NCBI GenBank assembly: GCA_028869385.1
Contig: JAGWSR010000066.1
Coordinates: 1 to 64,000 of the forward strand
Direction: 5' to 3'
Length of the DNA stretch: 64,000 nt
Origin: a bacterium
GTDB lineage: Bacteria > Vulcanimicrobiota > Vulcanimicrobiia > Vulcanimicrobiales > Vulcanimicrobiaceae
Shown here: one piece after another, positions 49,440 through 59,109 of the stretch
Numbering within the stretch: the stretch's first letter is position 1
Layout: each line of letters begins with the position of its first letter
Notes under the pieces: generated by a model
The model's input: only the letters and a program-made list of their open reading frames with translations
What the model was told of the DNA's origin: nothing
The model's database searches: none
Position numbers and translations under genes: made by a program

Positions 49440-49982
49440 TCAACGACCGACTTTGTGACACGGCTCCATTGTCCTCGGATCACCGAGGGCGACGATGTGA
49501 AATTTGAAGCCCGGACCGATGGTGACGTTGCGTCCGTCGCGCACTTGGTTGACCGCGGTGCGGAAGAGGCCGGGCAACGGCATGTAGCCCGCCGCGCGCT
49601 CCGCAAGCGTCGTCGCGGGAGCCCACAGCGTTGTCTCGCGCGGGTCGGCCATCACTTGGATGCCGATGCCGTGATAGATGATCTCGCGCATCTCGAGCAC
49701 GAGCGAGCCGTTGCGATTGCGATTGCTCGCCGCGCTCACTTGCCGTACGTAACCGTAGCCGATCGTGCCGCTCGGCACGAGATGGCCGTTGAGTCGCGCG
49801 GTGGTGGTGAGCTTGAAGCGAAAGCGCATGCCCGGATACGCCGTGGCGGAGTCCACGCGGTCCACCATCGTCGCGGGAATCGTGGCCTCGCAAACGAGAG
49901 CCCACGACCGAGCGGGTCGTGGGCTGAGACTGACGAGGGCGATGGTGAGGAGCGCGAGCGTGAAGACGAATCGCGCGCGCAT
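49440..49982 (-). CDS. Secreted protein, unknown
   Basis: Exported protein of 180 residues with signal peptide MRARFVFTLALLTIALVSLS and a beta-rich mature part (FRFKLTTTARLNGHLVPSGT; GPGFKFHIVALGDP). Two cysteines (VCEATI; EPCHKV) may form a disulfide. It lies 3 bp downstream of sufB and 1 bp upstream of the Rieske gene, so it is co-transcribed. No family was recognised. Confidence 0.6.
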   Translation of the reverse strand: MRARFVFTLALLTIALVSLSPRPARSWALVCEATIPATMVDRVDSATAYPGMRFRFKLTTTARLNGHLVPSGTIGYGYVRQVSAASNRNRNGSLVLEMREIIYHGIGIQVMADPRETTLWAPATTLAERAAGYMPLPGLFRTAVNQVRDGRNVTIGPGFKFHIVALGDPRTMEPCHKVGR

Positions 49983-49985
49983 CGG

Positions 49986-51395
49986 TCAGCCGACCGAACC
50001 TTCCATCTCCATCTTGACCAGTCGGTTCAATTCCACCGCGTACTCCATCGGGAGCTCCTTCACGAAGAAGTCGAAGAAGCCGTTCACGATCAGCGCGGTG
50101 GCGTCGGCCTCCGAGAGCCCGCGCGACATCGCGTAGAAGAGCTGATCTTCGCCGATCTTCGAGACGCTCGCCTCGTGTTCGACGGTCGCGTTCTGCTCGT
50201 GGATCTTCATCGTCGGCTTGGTGTCGCTCGACGACTCTTCGTCCATGATGAGCGCGTCGCACTTCACGCGCGTCTTCGCGCCGGTCGCGCCGGGGAAGAT
50301 TTCGACGAGTCCGCGGTAGGTGGTCTTGCCGCCGTGCGCGCTCACGCTCTTGTTCGTGACGACCGAGGTCGTGTTCGGCGCGGCATGGATGATCTTCGCA
50401 CCGGCGTCTTGATGTTGACCCTCGCCGGCGAACGCCATCGAGAGAATCTCGCCGCGCGCGCCCTCGCCCATCAGGTAGATGGCGGGGTACTTCATCGTGA
50501 GCTTGGAGCCGATGTTGCCGTCGACCCACTCCACGGTCGCATTCTTCTGCGCGACCGCGCGTTTGGTGACGAGATTGTAGATGTTGCGATACCAGTTCTG
50601 GATCGTCGTGTACCGGATCGACGCGTCGTCGAGCGCGATGAGTTCGACGACGGCGCTGTGCAGCGACGAGGTCGAGAACTTCGGCGCGGTGCAGCCCTCG
50701 ATGTAGTGAACTTTCGCGCCTTTATCGGCGATGATGAGCGTGCGCTCGAACTGGCCCATGTTCTCCGCATTGATGCGGAAATAGGCCTGGAGCGGCATCT
50801 TCACTTCGACGCCCGGCGGAACGTACACGAACGAGCCGCCCGACCACACGGCCGAATTCAGCGCGGCGAACTTGTTGTCGTTCGCGGGAATGACGGTCGC
50901 GAAGTACTTCTGCACGATTTCGGGATACTGCTTGACCGCGGTATCCATGTCGCAGAAGAAGACGCCCTGCGCCTCGAGCTCCTTGCTCACATTGTGATAG
51001 ACGACTTCCGATTCGTATTGCGCGGAGACGCCGGCGAGAAACTTGCGCTCGGCCTCGGGAATGCCCAAGCGGTCGAACGTGCGCTTGATGTCGTCGGGAA
51101 CGTCGTCCCACGAGCGCTCGGTCTTGTCGGTGGACTTCACGAAGTAGTGGATGTCGGCGAAGTCGATTTCGGAGAGCAACTGCGTGTCGCCCCACGTCGG
51201 CATCGGCTTCGAAACGAAGAGCTCGTAGGCTTTCAGGCGGAAGTCGCGCATCCAGTCGGGCTCGTTCTTCATCGAGCTGATGCGCTCGACGATCTCGCGC
51301 GTCAGGCCCTTATCGGACTTGAAAACGTAGTTCTCCGGATCGTGGAATCCGTGCCGGTAATCGTCGGAAAGGGGCGTCTGAAGCTCGGTCGACAT
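49986..51395 (-). CDS. sufB: Fe-S cluster scaffold SufB
   Basis: SufB of 469 residues, scaffold protein of the SUF iron-sulfur assembly complex. ATG 51395 ([16 protein letters not shown]) has AGAGGG upstream. The beta-helix core includes [50 protein letters not shown] with the conserved Cys, and the C-terminal [20 protein letters not shown]. No sufC or sufD lies within this operon, so SufC must be coded elsewhere. It is divergent from speD. Confidence 0.95.
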   Translation of the reverse strand: MSTELQTPLSDDYRHGFHDPENYVFKSDKGLTREIVERISSMKNEPDWMRDFRLKAYELFVSKPMPTWGDTQLLSEIDFADIHYFVKSTDKTERSWDDVPDDIKRTFDRLGIPEAERKFLAGVSAQYESEVVYHNVSKELEAQGVFFCDMDTAVKQYPEIVQKYFATVIPANDNKFAALNSAVWSGGSFVYVPPGVEVKMPLQAYFRINAENMGQFERTLIIADKGAKVHYIEGCTAPKFSTSSLHSAVVELIALDDASIRYTTIQNWYRNIYNLVTKRAVAQKNATVEWVDGNIGSKLTMKYPAIYLMGEGARGEILSMAFAGEGQHQDAGAKIIHAAPNTTSVVTNKSVSAHGGKTTYRGLVEIFPGATGAKTRVKCDALIMDEESSSDTKPTMKIHEQNATVEHEASVSKIGEDQLFYAMSRGLSEADATALIVNGFFDFFVKELPMEYAVELNRLVKMEMEGSVG

Positions 51396-51404
51396 AGCCC
51401 TCTG

Positions 51405-51433
51405 AGGGTACCCCCGCCCTCTGATATAGTCAA
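51405..51433 (-). promoter_or_regulatory. Putative sufB promoter
   Basis: On the minus strand TTGACT (51433-51428) and TACCCT (51410-51405) with 17-bp spacing lie just before sufB. ACTAT occurs twice in a direct arrangement around it, which could be a regulator site; SUF operons are usually controlled by iron or redox. The -10 is weak. Confidence 0.35.
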
Positions 51434-51749
51434 GATAGTGAAGTCTGATCTTCACAAACCCTGCTTTCCTCGACGGCGGCGGCCTGCGAAGCATTTCCCT
51501 AAAGGGCTAGACAAGGGGGGGTGCAGGGGATATTATGTTCGCCGGACCCGAGGTCGCCACGGCGGCGTACGGGTCCGACGGTATGGGGTGGGCGCGCCCT
51601 TTTCGCGCCATCGCGGCGAATCGCCCGTGCACCGAAAAGCGCCGGCAAGAGTTCGTCGATAGGTCGGGGACGTGACTGCACTGCAGGCGCCAGCCGACGA
51701 AGTCCGGAGGTGGGATTTCCCCCGAGGGTTCAGGAGAGCGGTAATAAAA

Positions 51750-52160
51750 TTGAAGGCACTCGGTACGCACATTGTGTGTGAGCTGTCGGGCTGCGATGCA
51801 GCGAAGCTCACGGATGTGGATGCGGTCCGCGAGATGATGATCGGCGCGGCCAAAGCATCGCGAGCGACGGTGATGGAAGTCGCATTCCATCGATTCGAGC
51901 CCCAAGGTGTATCCGGCGTGGTCGTTCTCGCCGAGTCGCATATCTCGATCCACACGTGGCCGGAGACCGGCTACGCGGCGATGGATTTTTACACGTGCGG
52001 CGACCACACCGATCCGTGGCTCGCGTGCGAGTTCGCCGCCAAGGCGCTCGACGCGGCCAGCATGCTGACGACCGAGGTGAAGCGCGGAATCGCGCAGCCC
52101 GGCGGCCACTTCACCCACGTGGTCACGCGCGACCACGAAACGACCGCCCTCTCCGCATAG
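51750..52160 (+). CDS. speD: S-adenosylmethionine decarboxylase proenzyme
   Basis: Prokaryotic SpeD of 136 residues, making decarboxylated SAM for spermidine synthesis. The self-cleavage site Glu-Ser63 is in LAESHISIHTWPETGYAAMD, with His68 and Cys83 (FYTCGDH). TTG 51750 has AGGAGAG upstream and matches the family start (KALGTHIVCELSGCD); GTG 51672 would add 26 unusual residues. It acts with speE at 54817. A strong terminator follows. Confidence 0.93.
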   Translation: MKALGTHIVCELSGCDAAKLTDVDAVREMMIGAAKASRATVMEVAFHRFEPQGVSGVVVLAESHISIHTWPETGYAAMDFYTCGDHTDPWLACEFAAKALDAASMLTTEVKRGIAQPGGHFTHVVTRDHETTALSA

Positions 52161-52186
52161 GTTTCGACCCGCGAGGGATACCAGCA

Positions 52187-52220
52187 AACGCCGCGGCTTC
52201 ACGCCGCGGCGTTGTTTTTT
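52187..52220 (+). terminator. Intrinsic terminator of speD
   Basis: 11-bp stem AACGCCGCGGC/GCCGCGGCGTT followed by GTTTTTT. A textbook rho-independent terminator. Confidence 0.9.
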
Positions 52221-52353
52221 GCCTGCCGTTACTTCGCTCGCGGCATGAAGCGCGGCGGCCTGTGGCTAATGTAGCAAGTCCGCGTCGGCGCTTGGCCGTC
52301 GCGCGAATGTTGTTACTACTTGGAGCCCTAGAGAGATCGGAGTTGGTTTCCGT

Positions 52354-54735
52354 ATGAAGAGACGGATCGGTTTGCAGCTTGGCGGAGCGCTCGGTGTGCT
52401 CGCCTGCGCGCTGCTCGTCGCGTGCGGCGGCGGCGGAGGCGGCGGTTCACCGCTGCCAAACTCGGGAGGCGGCGGCGCGACGTCCACGCCGGTCGTGACC
52501 CCGACGCCCACGATCGCCCCCACCTCGCAGGCAACCTCGGTTGCGGTCACGGCCGGGGTGGCCGCGCAAGCTTCGTTCGGAGCCATCTCCAACGGCACCA
52601 CCACGGTGATCCAGAGCGCCACGGCAACGCTCCCGGTCGTCAGCGCGGCCGCGACGGCGAACCTGTCGCTCTCCGCTGCGCTGCCGAGCGGCGATCCGAC
52701 GCCTAGCGCGCACAACGTGCTGCTCAAACGCCCGCAGACGCTCGGCGCCGCGGCGACGGGGCTCGCCTACTTCGCGCTCAGCTTTAGCGCTGCAGAGCAG
52801 GTCACGGAGACGCCGGGCTTCACCGTCGTCTTCCCGAGCGGGCAGCCCTTGCCGCCCGAACCCACCAATTACTACTATCTCGTCGTGTACGATCCGACGG
52901 GCGGGCTCGGCACCGGTTGGCAAGAGGTCTCCGGCCCCGCGACGCCGTCGGCGAGCTCGCTGACCTTCACGCCGCAGGCGGTCTCGCCCGCGATCTCGCT
53001 CGTGGCCAACACGACGTACATCTTCGGCATCGTCTCGACGGGCACGCCGCTCATGACGCCGTCGCCGTCGCCGTCGCCGACGCCGACCGCGTCGCCGACT
53101 CCGACGACGTCGCCGACCTCGTCGCCGACCGCCACGCCGACCGGCACGGGCACCCCGACGCCGGCACCCGGCACGGCGCCGACGCTTCCGCCGGTGACCA
53201 ACTTCCGCGGCTGGGGCCCCTCTGACGTCGCGAACGCATTCAAGTTCCCGGTCCAGAGCGGCTACAACGGCCAGGGCCAGACGGTCGCCATCGTCGGCGA
53301 TGAAGTGCCGGCGAGCAGCGATGTCAACACCTACCTATCGAAGTTCGGTGTCACGGGCGCGATCTATACCGGCTCGATCGTCACGGTGAACGTTGACGGC
53401 GGCGCGATCCCAGGCAGCGACTCCGGCGGCCTCGGTGAGGCAACGCTCGACGTCGAGACCGTCTCGGGTCTCGCCCCGGGCGCCACGGTCCGCTTCTATG
53501 CGATCCCCGACCTCAGCGACCAGTCGTTCGTCGACGCGTATAACCAGGTGCTCACCGATAGCGGAACGAGCCCGGTCGGCGTGATGAGCCTCTCGTTCGG
53601 CGGCTGCGAAGGCTACAACGGCGCGAACTATACGACCGCCGAGCACCCGGTGCTCGAGAACCTCGCAACCTCCGGTATCGCCGTGGTAGCGTCCTCGGGC
53701 GACCAAGGCAACGAGTGCTACCTGGGCCAGCCCTCGCCCGGACCGCAGTTCACGCCGGGTCCGAACTATCCGGCCTCCGACGACTCGGTGATCGGCGTCA
53801 GCGGTACGCAGACCGATACCTCGATCACGAGCACCGTGCCGTGGAACGATCTCAACGGCGCGACCGGCGGCGGCGTCTCGTCGCTCTTCACCCCGCCTCC
53901 GGGCCAAATCGGTCTCTCGGGCCTCGCCTCGCAGACCTTCCGCAACGTTCCCGACGTGACGCTTCCCAGCGTGAAGGTCGCCGTCGAACTCGGCGGCTCG
54001 ATGCAGACCTTCGACGGTACCTCGTGGAGCGCGCCGGAGACCGCGGCGATGCTCTCCGAGATCTTCGAATACTGCGGAGGCCCGCTGCCGACGACGTTCA
54101 CCTCGCCGCAGAACCTGTTCTACAAAGCCTACGGCCGCAGCACGTCCGACTTCGTGGACGTGACCGGCGGGAACAACCAGTACAACGGCACGTCGCCGTT
54201 CTTCACCGCAGTTGCCGGCCCGGATAACGTCGGCGGTCTCGGTGAGCCGCTCGGCATCGACGTCGCCAACACGCTCTGCGCGAACCATACGCCGTCCATG
54301 GTGCGGGCGTCGCGCATGGCGCGAACGGTGCAGGGCTACGCGCCGGCCGTCGCGCGTACGCTGAACAACGTGCCGCGCGTCCCCGGCCTGCGTGACCTCG
54401 GGCCGCGCAATCCGAACGCCGACACGCGCATCGTGCTCGTGCTGCGTTCGAACCCGTCGCTGCCGAGCGATCTGCAGAACGTCGCATCGCAGCTGAACGC
54501 CGCGGGCTTCCGGGTGACGTCGGCGACCGGCATGGTCATCGACGCCTACGCACCGGCCTCGGTCGTGTCGGGATACTTCCGCTCGAATCTGCACGATTTC
54601 GCGCAGGGCGGAGCGGGAACGCGCTTCTCCAACGTGAGCGCGGTGACGATCCCGGCGGCGATCGCGCCCTACGTCCAGGGCGTGATCACCAACAACCTCA
54701 TCGTGGCGCGGCACTTCACCCACCGCATCCACTAG
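52354..54735 (+). CDS. S53 (sedolisin) peptidase lipoprotein, C-terminal pro-like domain
   Basis: Exported serine-carboxyl peptidase of 793 residues. Lipobox LVAC (near residue 26) is followed by Gly- and Pro/Thr-rich linkers up to about 285. The catalytic region has Glu362-x3-Asp366 (GEATLDVET), the oxyanion Asp in SSGDQGNECY and the nucleophile Ser557 in DGTSWSAPE, plus a calcium-site segment (DVTGGNNQYNG; GGLGEPLG). The usual N-terminal pro-kumamolisin domain is absent; instead residues about 685-790 look like one (LNAAGFRVTSATGMVIDAYA; IPAAIAPYVQGVI). This order is unusual. Confidence 0.88.
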   Translation: MKRRIGLQLGGALGVLACALLVACGGGGGGGSPLPNSGGGGATSTPVVTPTPTIAPTSQATSVAVTAGVAAQASFGAISNGTTTVIQSATATLPVVSAAATANLSLSAALPSGDPTPSAHNVLLKRPQTLGAAATGLAYFALSFSAAEQVTETPGFTVVFPSGQPLPPEPTNYYYLVVYDPTGGLGTGWQEVSGPATPSASSLTFTPQAVSPAISLVANTTYIFGIVSTGTPLMTPSPSPSPTPTASPTPTTSPTSSPTATPTGTGTPTPAPGTAPTLPPVTNFRGWGPSDVANAFKFPVQSGYNGQGQTVAIVGDEVPASSDVNTYLSKFGVTGAIYTGSIVTVNVDGGAIPGSDSGGLGEATLDVETVSGLAPGATVRFYAIPDLSDQSFVDAYNQVLTDSGTSPVGVMSLSFGGCEGYNGANYTTAEHPVLENLATSGIAVVASSGDQGNECYLGQPSPGPQFTPGPNYPASDDSVIGVSGTQTDTSITSTVPWNDLNGATGGGVSSLFTPPPGQIGLSGLASQTFRNVPDVTLPSVKVAVELGGSMQTFDGTSWSAPETAAMLSEIFEYCGGPLPTTFTSPQNLFYKAYGRSTSDFVDVTGGNNQYNGTSPFFTAVAGPDNVGGLGEPLGIDVANTLCANHTPSMVRASRMARTVQGYAPAVARTLNNVPRVPGLRDLGPRNPNADTRIVLVLRSNPSLPSDLQNVASQLNAAGFRVTSATGMVIDAYAPASVVSGYFRSNLHDFAQGGAGTRFSNVSAVTIPAAIAPYVQGVITNNLIVARHFTHRIH

Positions 54736-54757
54736 CTCGCGATCCGCGCATCGCCGA

Positions 54758-54794
54758 ACGACGGCCCCCGCAACCGCGGGGGCCGTCGTCGTTG
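54758..54794 (+). terminator. Terminator after S53 peptidase
   Basis: A perfect 14-bp stem (ACGACGGCCCCCGC/GCGGGGGCCGTCGT) with a 4-base loop lies 22 bp after the peptidase stop. Only two Ts follow, so it is less certain as an intrinsic terminator. Confidence 0.6.
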
Positions 54795-54816
54795 GTGGCG
54801 AACCCACGAGCCCGCT

Positions 54817-55707
54817 ATGCCGAAGACCGAATACTGGCAGTGGTACGTCGAGGAGTCCGCTCCGACCGAACAGCACCACCATGCCATCGACCACGTTTAC
54901 TACGCCGGACGCTCGGAGTTCCAGCAAGTCTCGGTGATCAGCACGCCGGTCTTCGGCAAGATGCTGATCCTCGACGGCGACACGCAGAGTTCGCAGAACG
55001 ACGAGAAGATCTATCACGAGACCCTCGTGCATCCCGCGATGGCGGGCGCGCGCGATCGTCGCGACGTGCTGATTCTCGGCGGCGGTGAGGGCGCGACGTT
55101 GCGCGAAGTGCTGCGCCACCCCGACGTGACGCGCTGCACGATGGTCGACATCGACGGCCTGGTCGTCGAGCTCTCCAAGCAGTATCTGCCCGAATGGTCC
55201 GACGGCGCGTTCGACGATCCGCGCGCGCGGGTGATCGTGGGCGACGCGCTCGCGTTCATGCGCGAGGATCGCGATCGCTACGGCGTCATCATCTCCGATC
55301 TCACCGAGCCGCTCGAAGACTCGCCGAGCAACATCCTGTTCAACAACGACGTCTTCGGCCTCATCAAATCGCGTCTCGCCGACGACGGCATCTACGTGCT
55401 GCAAGCGAGCACGACCGCGTTCCACAACCTCTCGCTGCACTGCAAGATGGCGCGCACGCTGCGCCGGCACTATCGCTACGTGGCGAGCTTCTCGCACCTC
55501 GTGCCCGCTTTCGATACCGAATGGGCCTTCCTCGCGTGCAGCGACACCGTGGATCTCGCGGCGCTTGACCCCGCCGCGGTGGACGCCTACTGCGGCAAGC
55601 TCGCCGGCGAGAATTTCTTCTACGACGGGCAGACCCACCGGCGGCTCTTCTCGCTGCCGCTCTACCTGCGCCGGGCGCTCGCCGCGTCGGGGCCGGTTTT
55701 CTCTTAA
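54817..55707 (+). CDS. speE: Polyamine aminopropyltransferase (spermidine synthase)
   Basis: SpeE of 296 residues, transferring the aminopropyl group from decarboxylated SAM to putrescine. The SAM site DVLILGGGEGATLREVLRHP, the acidic strand end TMVDIDG, GDALAFM and the catalytic Asp in IISDLTEPL are all present. The N-terminus WYVEESAPTEQHHHAIDHVY is longer than in short homologues. It works with speD, which is 2.7 kb upstream beyond the S53 gene. Confidence 0.94.
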   Translation: MPKTEYWQWYVEESAPTEQHHHAIDHVYYAGRSEFQQVSVISTPVFGKMLILDGDTQSSQNDEKIYHETLVHPAMAGARDRRDVLILGGGEGATLREVLRHPDVTRCTMVDIDGLVVELSKQYLPEWSDGAFDDPRARVIVGDALAFMREDRDRYGVIISDLTEPLEDSPSNILFNNDVFGLIKSRLADDGIYVLQASTTAFHNLSLHCKMARTLRRHYRYVASFSHLVPAFDTEWAFLACSDTVDLAALDPAAVDAYCGKLAGENFFYDGQTHRRLFSLPLYLRRALAASGPVFS

Positions 55708-55753
55708 ATGTCATAGACGGCGGGCCCGCAGACGGCTACGCTTCCGGAGGCCC

Positions 55754-56215
55754 ATGACGCACGATTTTGCGGAAGCCCCGCATCGCTGGGAGAAGGAAAA
55801 GTCGCACTTCGTCAAGCTGCTCGACCTGAAGCTCGAGAAGGTCGAGCACGGACGAGCGGTGATGCGCATGCCTTTTCGCCCCGAGATCGCCAATGGCGCG
55901 GGCGCCGTTCACGGCGGCGCCATCGTGAGTCTGTGCGACACCGTCTTTTACGTGGCGCTGGCATCGATCTACGGTCGCGCGCAAGACACCGTTACGGTGG
56001 CATTGCAATGCAATTTCCTCTCGCCCGCGCTGCCGCCGCACGACTTGATCGCCGAGGCGACCGTGCTGCGCTCCGGTAAGCGCATCTGCTACGGCGAAGT
56101 GCAGGTCACGAGCAACGGCAAGCTCGTCGCGCACGCGACGCTGAATTTCCTCAACACCTATCCGCACGAAAAGACGCCGAAGGCGGCGCTCCATTCGAAG
56201 GACGATATGTCATGA
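55754..56215 (+). CDS. PaaI/hotdog-fold thioesterase
   Basis: Hotdog-fold acyl-CoA thioesterase of 153 residues. The PaaI-type motif NGAGAVHGGAIVSLCDTVFY covers the catalytic segment, followed by strands TVALQCNFLSPALPP and KRICYGEVQVTSNGKLVAHA. ATG 55754 was chosen because the upstream frame is a shadow of speE. It overlaps gcvT by 4 bp and so shares its operon. Confidence 0.88.
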   Translation: MTHDFAEAPHRWEKEKSHFVKLLDLKLEKVEHGRAVMRMPFRPEIANGAGAVHGGAIVSLCDTVFYVALASIYGRAQDTVTVALQCNFLSPALPPHDLIAEATVLRSGKRICYGEVQVTSNGKLVAHATLNFLNTYPHEKTPKAALHSKDDMS

Positions 56216-57315
56216 CCGCTTCAACCGACCTGCGGCGTACGGCGCTGCACGACGATCACGCGCGCATGGGCGCGCGCATGGTGCCTTTCGCGGGCTTCTT
56301 GATGCCGGTGCAGTACGCGGGCGTGCTGCGCGAGCACGACGCCGTGCGCCATCGCGCTGGACTCTTCGACCTCTCGCACATGGCGCAATTCGTGCTCGAA
56401 GGCGAGCGCGTTGCGGAGTGGGCCGAGACGCTCACGATCAACGCGGTCGGCTCGATGAAGCCGATGCAGGCGCGCTACAACATCTTCTGCAACGCGCAGG
56501 GCGGCGCGCACGATGACACGATCTTCTATCGTCTCGACGGCCGCTGGCTGCTCGTCGTCAACGGCGCGAACGCCGAGAAGATGTGGGCGCATCTCCAAGC
56601 CAACCGCGCCGACGACGTGCGCCTCACCAACCTGCACGGCTCGCGCGCGCTGATCGCGATTCAGGGTCCGAAGTCGGTCGAGATGCTGCAGCCGCACACG
56701 AACGTGGATCTCGCGAACGTCAAGTACTACTTCTGCGCCGAGGGCAGCGTGTACGGTCATCCCGCGGTGATCGCGCGCACCGGCTACACCGGCGAAGACG
56801 GCTTCGAACTCTTCGTCGACGGCGAGCACGCGTCGGAGATCTGGAACGCCCTGCTGCGCGATCACGCGCAGGACGGGCTTGAAGCCTGCGGCCTCGGCGC
56901 GCGCGACGTGCTGCGTCTGGAGGCGGGCATGCCGCTCTACGGTCACGAGTTGACCGAGGAGATCACGCCGGTTCAGGCGGGCTTGCAGTGGGCCCTCAAG
57001 ACGGCAAAACCCGAGTTCATCGGCCGTAACGCCCTCATCGAGCAGATGGAGCGCGATGACTACGCACGCGTCGTGGGCCTCGTCATGGAGGGCCGCGTTC
57101 CGGCGCGCGAGGGCTACAAGGTCTTTCTCGGCGACCGCGAGGTCGGCGAGGTTCGCAGCGGCTCGATGGCCCCCTCGGTGGGCGGCAAGAACATCGCAAC
57201 CGCCCTGGTGGCAAAAGATGCCGCAACCGTCGGCACGGTTCTCGCGGTCGAGATTCGCGGAGCCAAGCACGACGCGACCGTGGTCCAATTACCGTTCTAC
57301 AAGCGCGCGAAATAA
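56212..57315 (+). CDS. gcvT: Glycine cleavage T-protein (aminomethyltransferase)
   Basis: GcvT of 367 residues, transferring the methylene group to tetrahydrofolate. Family landmarks: MVPFAGFLMPVQYAGVLREH, AGLFDLSHMAQF, NIFCNAQGGAHDDTIFYRLD, LEACGLGARDVLRLEAGMPL and YGHEL. It is first in the order gcvT-gcvH-gcvPA-gcvPB. Confidence 0.96.
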   Translation: MTASTDLRRTALHDDHARMGARMVPFAGFLMPVQYAGVLREHDAVRHRAGLFDLSHMAQFVLEGERVAEWAETLTINAVGSMKPMQARYNIFCNAQGGAHDDTIFYRLDGRWLLVVNGANAEKMWAHLQANRADDVRLTNLHGSRALIAIQGPKSVEMLQPHTNVDLANVKYYFCAEGSVYGHPAVIARTGYTGEDGFELFVDGEHASEIWNALLRDHAQDGLEACGLGARDVLRLEAGMPLYGHELTEEITPVQAGLQWALKTAKPEFIGRNALIEQMERDDYARVVGLVMEGRVPAREGYKVFLGDREVGEVRSGSMAPSVGGKNIATALVAKDAATVGTVLAVEIRGAKHDATVVQLPFYKRAK

Positions 57316-57338
57316 CTACGAGAGCAAGGAGAGAACAC

Positions 57339-57719
57339 GTGGCCCAGCCCGCAGACCTGCTGTACAGCAAAGAACACGAATGGGTGAAGATCGAGGGCGA
57401 GACCGCGCTCGTCGGTATCACCGACTACGCGCAGAATTCGCTCGGCGACATCGTGTACGTCGAATTGCCGCGTGTCGGCAAGCAGATCGACCAGTTCGGT
57501 AACGTCGGCGTCGTCGAATCGGTCAAAGCGGTCTCCGATCTCTTCACGCCGATCGGCGGCGAAGTCGTCGAGATCAACGGCGCGCTCGAGAACGATCCCG
57601 CCGCGGTCAATCGCGATCCGTACGGCGCGGGCTGGCTCTTCAAAGTGAAGCTCACGAACGCGGGCGAGACGGGCAACCTGCTCTCGGCCGCCGACTACGA
57701 GAAGATCGCGACCGAATAA
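57339..57719 (+). CDS. gcvH: Glycine cleavage H-protein
   Basis: GcvH of 126 residues from GTG 57339, with AAGGAGAG upstream. The lipoylated Lys63 is in VGVVESVKAVSDLFTP; the start LYSKEHEWVKIEGETALVGI and the end GYGAGWLFKVKL-like segment (PYGAGWLFKVKLTN) are standard. Confidence 0.97.
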   Translation: MAQPADLLYSKEHEWVKIEGETALVGITDYAQNSLGDIVYVELPRVGKQIDQFGNVGVVESVKAVSDLFTPIGGEVVEINGALENDPAAVNRDPYGAGWLFKVKLTNAGETGNLLSAADYEKIATE

Positions 57720-57747
57720 CTCCTCTCACTCGCAGGATGATCGCATA

Positions 57748-59109
57748 GTGTACACGCCGCATACGCAGGCAGATATTCGCGCGATGCTCGACGCCATCGG
57801 CGTCGGCTCGCTCGACGAACTGCTCGCCGTTCCCGACGCCGTCGCGCTCAAAGCCGAGCTCGACATCGTGCCCGCGCTGCCGGAATATCAGATCGCTCGA
57901 CGCTTCGAGCACTTCGCCGCGAAGAACGCGGGCGTCGATTTCGTCTCGTTCTTGGGAGCGGGCGCGTACCGGCACTATGCGCCGCCGGCCATCGCGACGC
58001 TCGCGATGCGCGGTGAGTTCCTTACCGCGTACACGCCGTACCAAGCCGAGGTCTCGCAGGGCTATCTGCAAGCGATCTACGAGTGGCAGAGCTACATCTG
58101 CCTGCTCACCGGCATGGACATGGCGAACGCCTCGGTTTACGACGGGGCGACGGCGCTCGCCGAAGGCACGATCATGGCGATCAACGCGAACGGGCGCAAG
58201 AAAGTGCTCGTCTCGCGCGCGGTCGATCCGAACTATCGCGCCGTGCTCAAGACGTACTGCGACGGTCTCGACATCGCGATCGACGAAATCGCGATCGCGG
58301 CCGACGGCACGACCGATCTCGCGGCGCTGAAGGCGGCGGTCGCGAGCAAAGAGTACGCGGCGGTCGCGCTGCAGACGCCGAACTTCTTCGGCAACATCGA
58401 CACGCTCGACGCCGACGCGCTCGCGGCGGTGCGCGAGAGCAGCACCGTGCCGATCGCGGTGGTGAGCGAGGCGATCTCGCTCGCGGCGCTCGCGACGCCG
58501 GCCTCGTGGGGCGCGGAGATCGTCGTCGGCGAGGCGCAGAGCTTCGGGGTGGCGCTCGCGTACGGCGGTCCCTACGTCGGCTTCATCGCGGCGACCAAAG
58601 AGCACATGCGTCGCATCCCGGGGCGTTTGGTCGGCAAGTCGGTGGATAACGACGGCCGCACCGCCTACGTGCTCACGCTGCAGGCGCGCGAACAGCATAT
58701 CCGCCGCGAGCGCGCGACCTCGAACATCTGCACCAATCAAGCGCACTGCGCGCTGATCGCCACGATCTACCTCGCGCTCATGGGTAAGACCGGCCTGCGC
58801 GACGTGGCCGCGCTCAACCTCGCGCGTTCGCGCGAACTCGCGACCTCCGTCTCGGCGATCGCGGGCGTGGATCTCAAGTTCACCGCGCCATTCTTCAACG
58901 AGATTGTGGTGGACGTGCATCAGAACGCCGACGACGTGCTCGCGAAACTGCGCGAGCGCAAGATTCTCGGCGGCGTCGCGCTCGGGCGCTTCTATCCGGA
59001 ACTCTCGACCTGCATTTTGATGAACGCGACCGAACTCACCTCGACCGGTGATATCGAAGCGCTCGCAACGGCTCTCTCCGAGGTTGTTCATGTCCACGCA
59101 AACGTCTAA
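57748..59109 (+). CDS. gcvPA: Glycine decarboxylase subunit 1 (P-protein alpha)
   Basis: GcvPA of 453 residues, N-terminal half of the two-subunit P-protein. Landmarks: VDFVSFLGAGAYRHYAPPAI, YTPYQAEVSQGYLQAIYEWQ, LTGMDMANASVYDGATALAE, and the end region AREQHIRRERATSNICTNQA. The start is GTG 57748. The 3' end overlaps gcvPB by 20 bp. Confidence 0.96.
   Translation: MYTPHTQADIRAMLDAIGVGSLDELLAVPDAVALKAELDIVPALPEYQIARRFEHFAAKNAGVDFVSFLGAGAYRHYAPPAIATLAMRGEFLTAYTPYQAEVSQGYLQAIYEWQSYICLLTGMDMANASVYDGATALAEGTIMAINANGRKKVLVSRAVDPNYRAVLKTYCDGLDIAIDEIAIAADGTTDLAALKAAVASKEYAAVALQTPNFFGNIDTLDADALAAVRESSTVPIAVVSEAISLAALATPASWGAEIVVGEAQSFGVALAYGGPYVGFIAATKEHMRRIPGRLVGKSVDNDGRTAYVLTLQAREQHIRRERATSNICTNQAHCALIATIYLALMGKTGLRDVAALNLARSRELATSVSAIAGVDLKFTAPFFNEIVVDVHQNADDVLAKLRERKILGGVALGRFYPELSTCILMNATELTSTGDIEALATALSEVVHVHANV

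Noticed and set aside
49338-51662. 774-codon plus-strand frame opposite sufB
   Set aside because: Covers sufB, the Rieske gene and the secreted-protein gene in antisense and has shadow-type composition.
53335-55638. 767-codon minus-strand frame opposite the S53 peptidase and speE
   Set aside because: Arg/His/Val-rich translation with no domain. It is the shadow of two well-supported plus-strand genes in GC-rich DNA.
56000-56212. Glycine riboswitch before gcvT
   Set aside because: The thioesterase gene runs directly into gcvT with a 4-bp overlap; there is no leader for a riboswitch.
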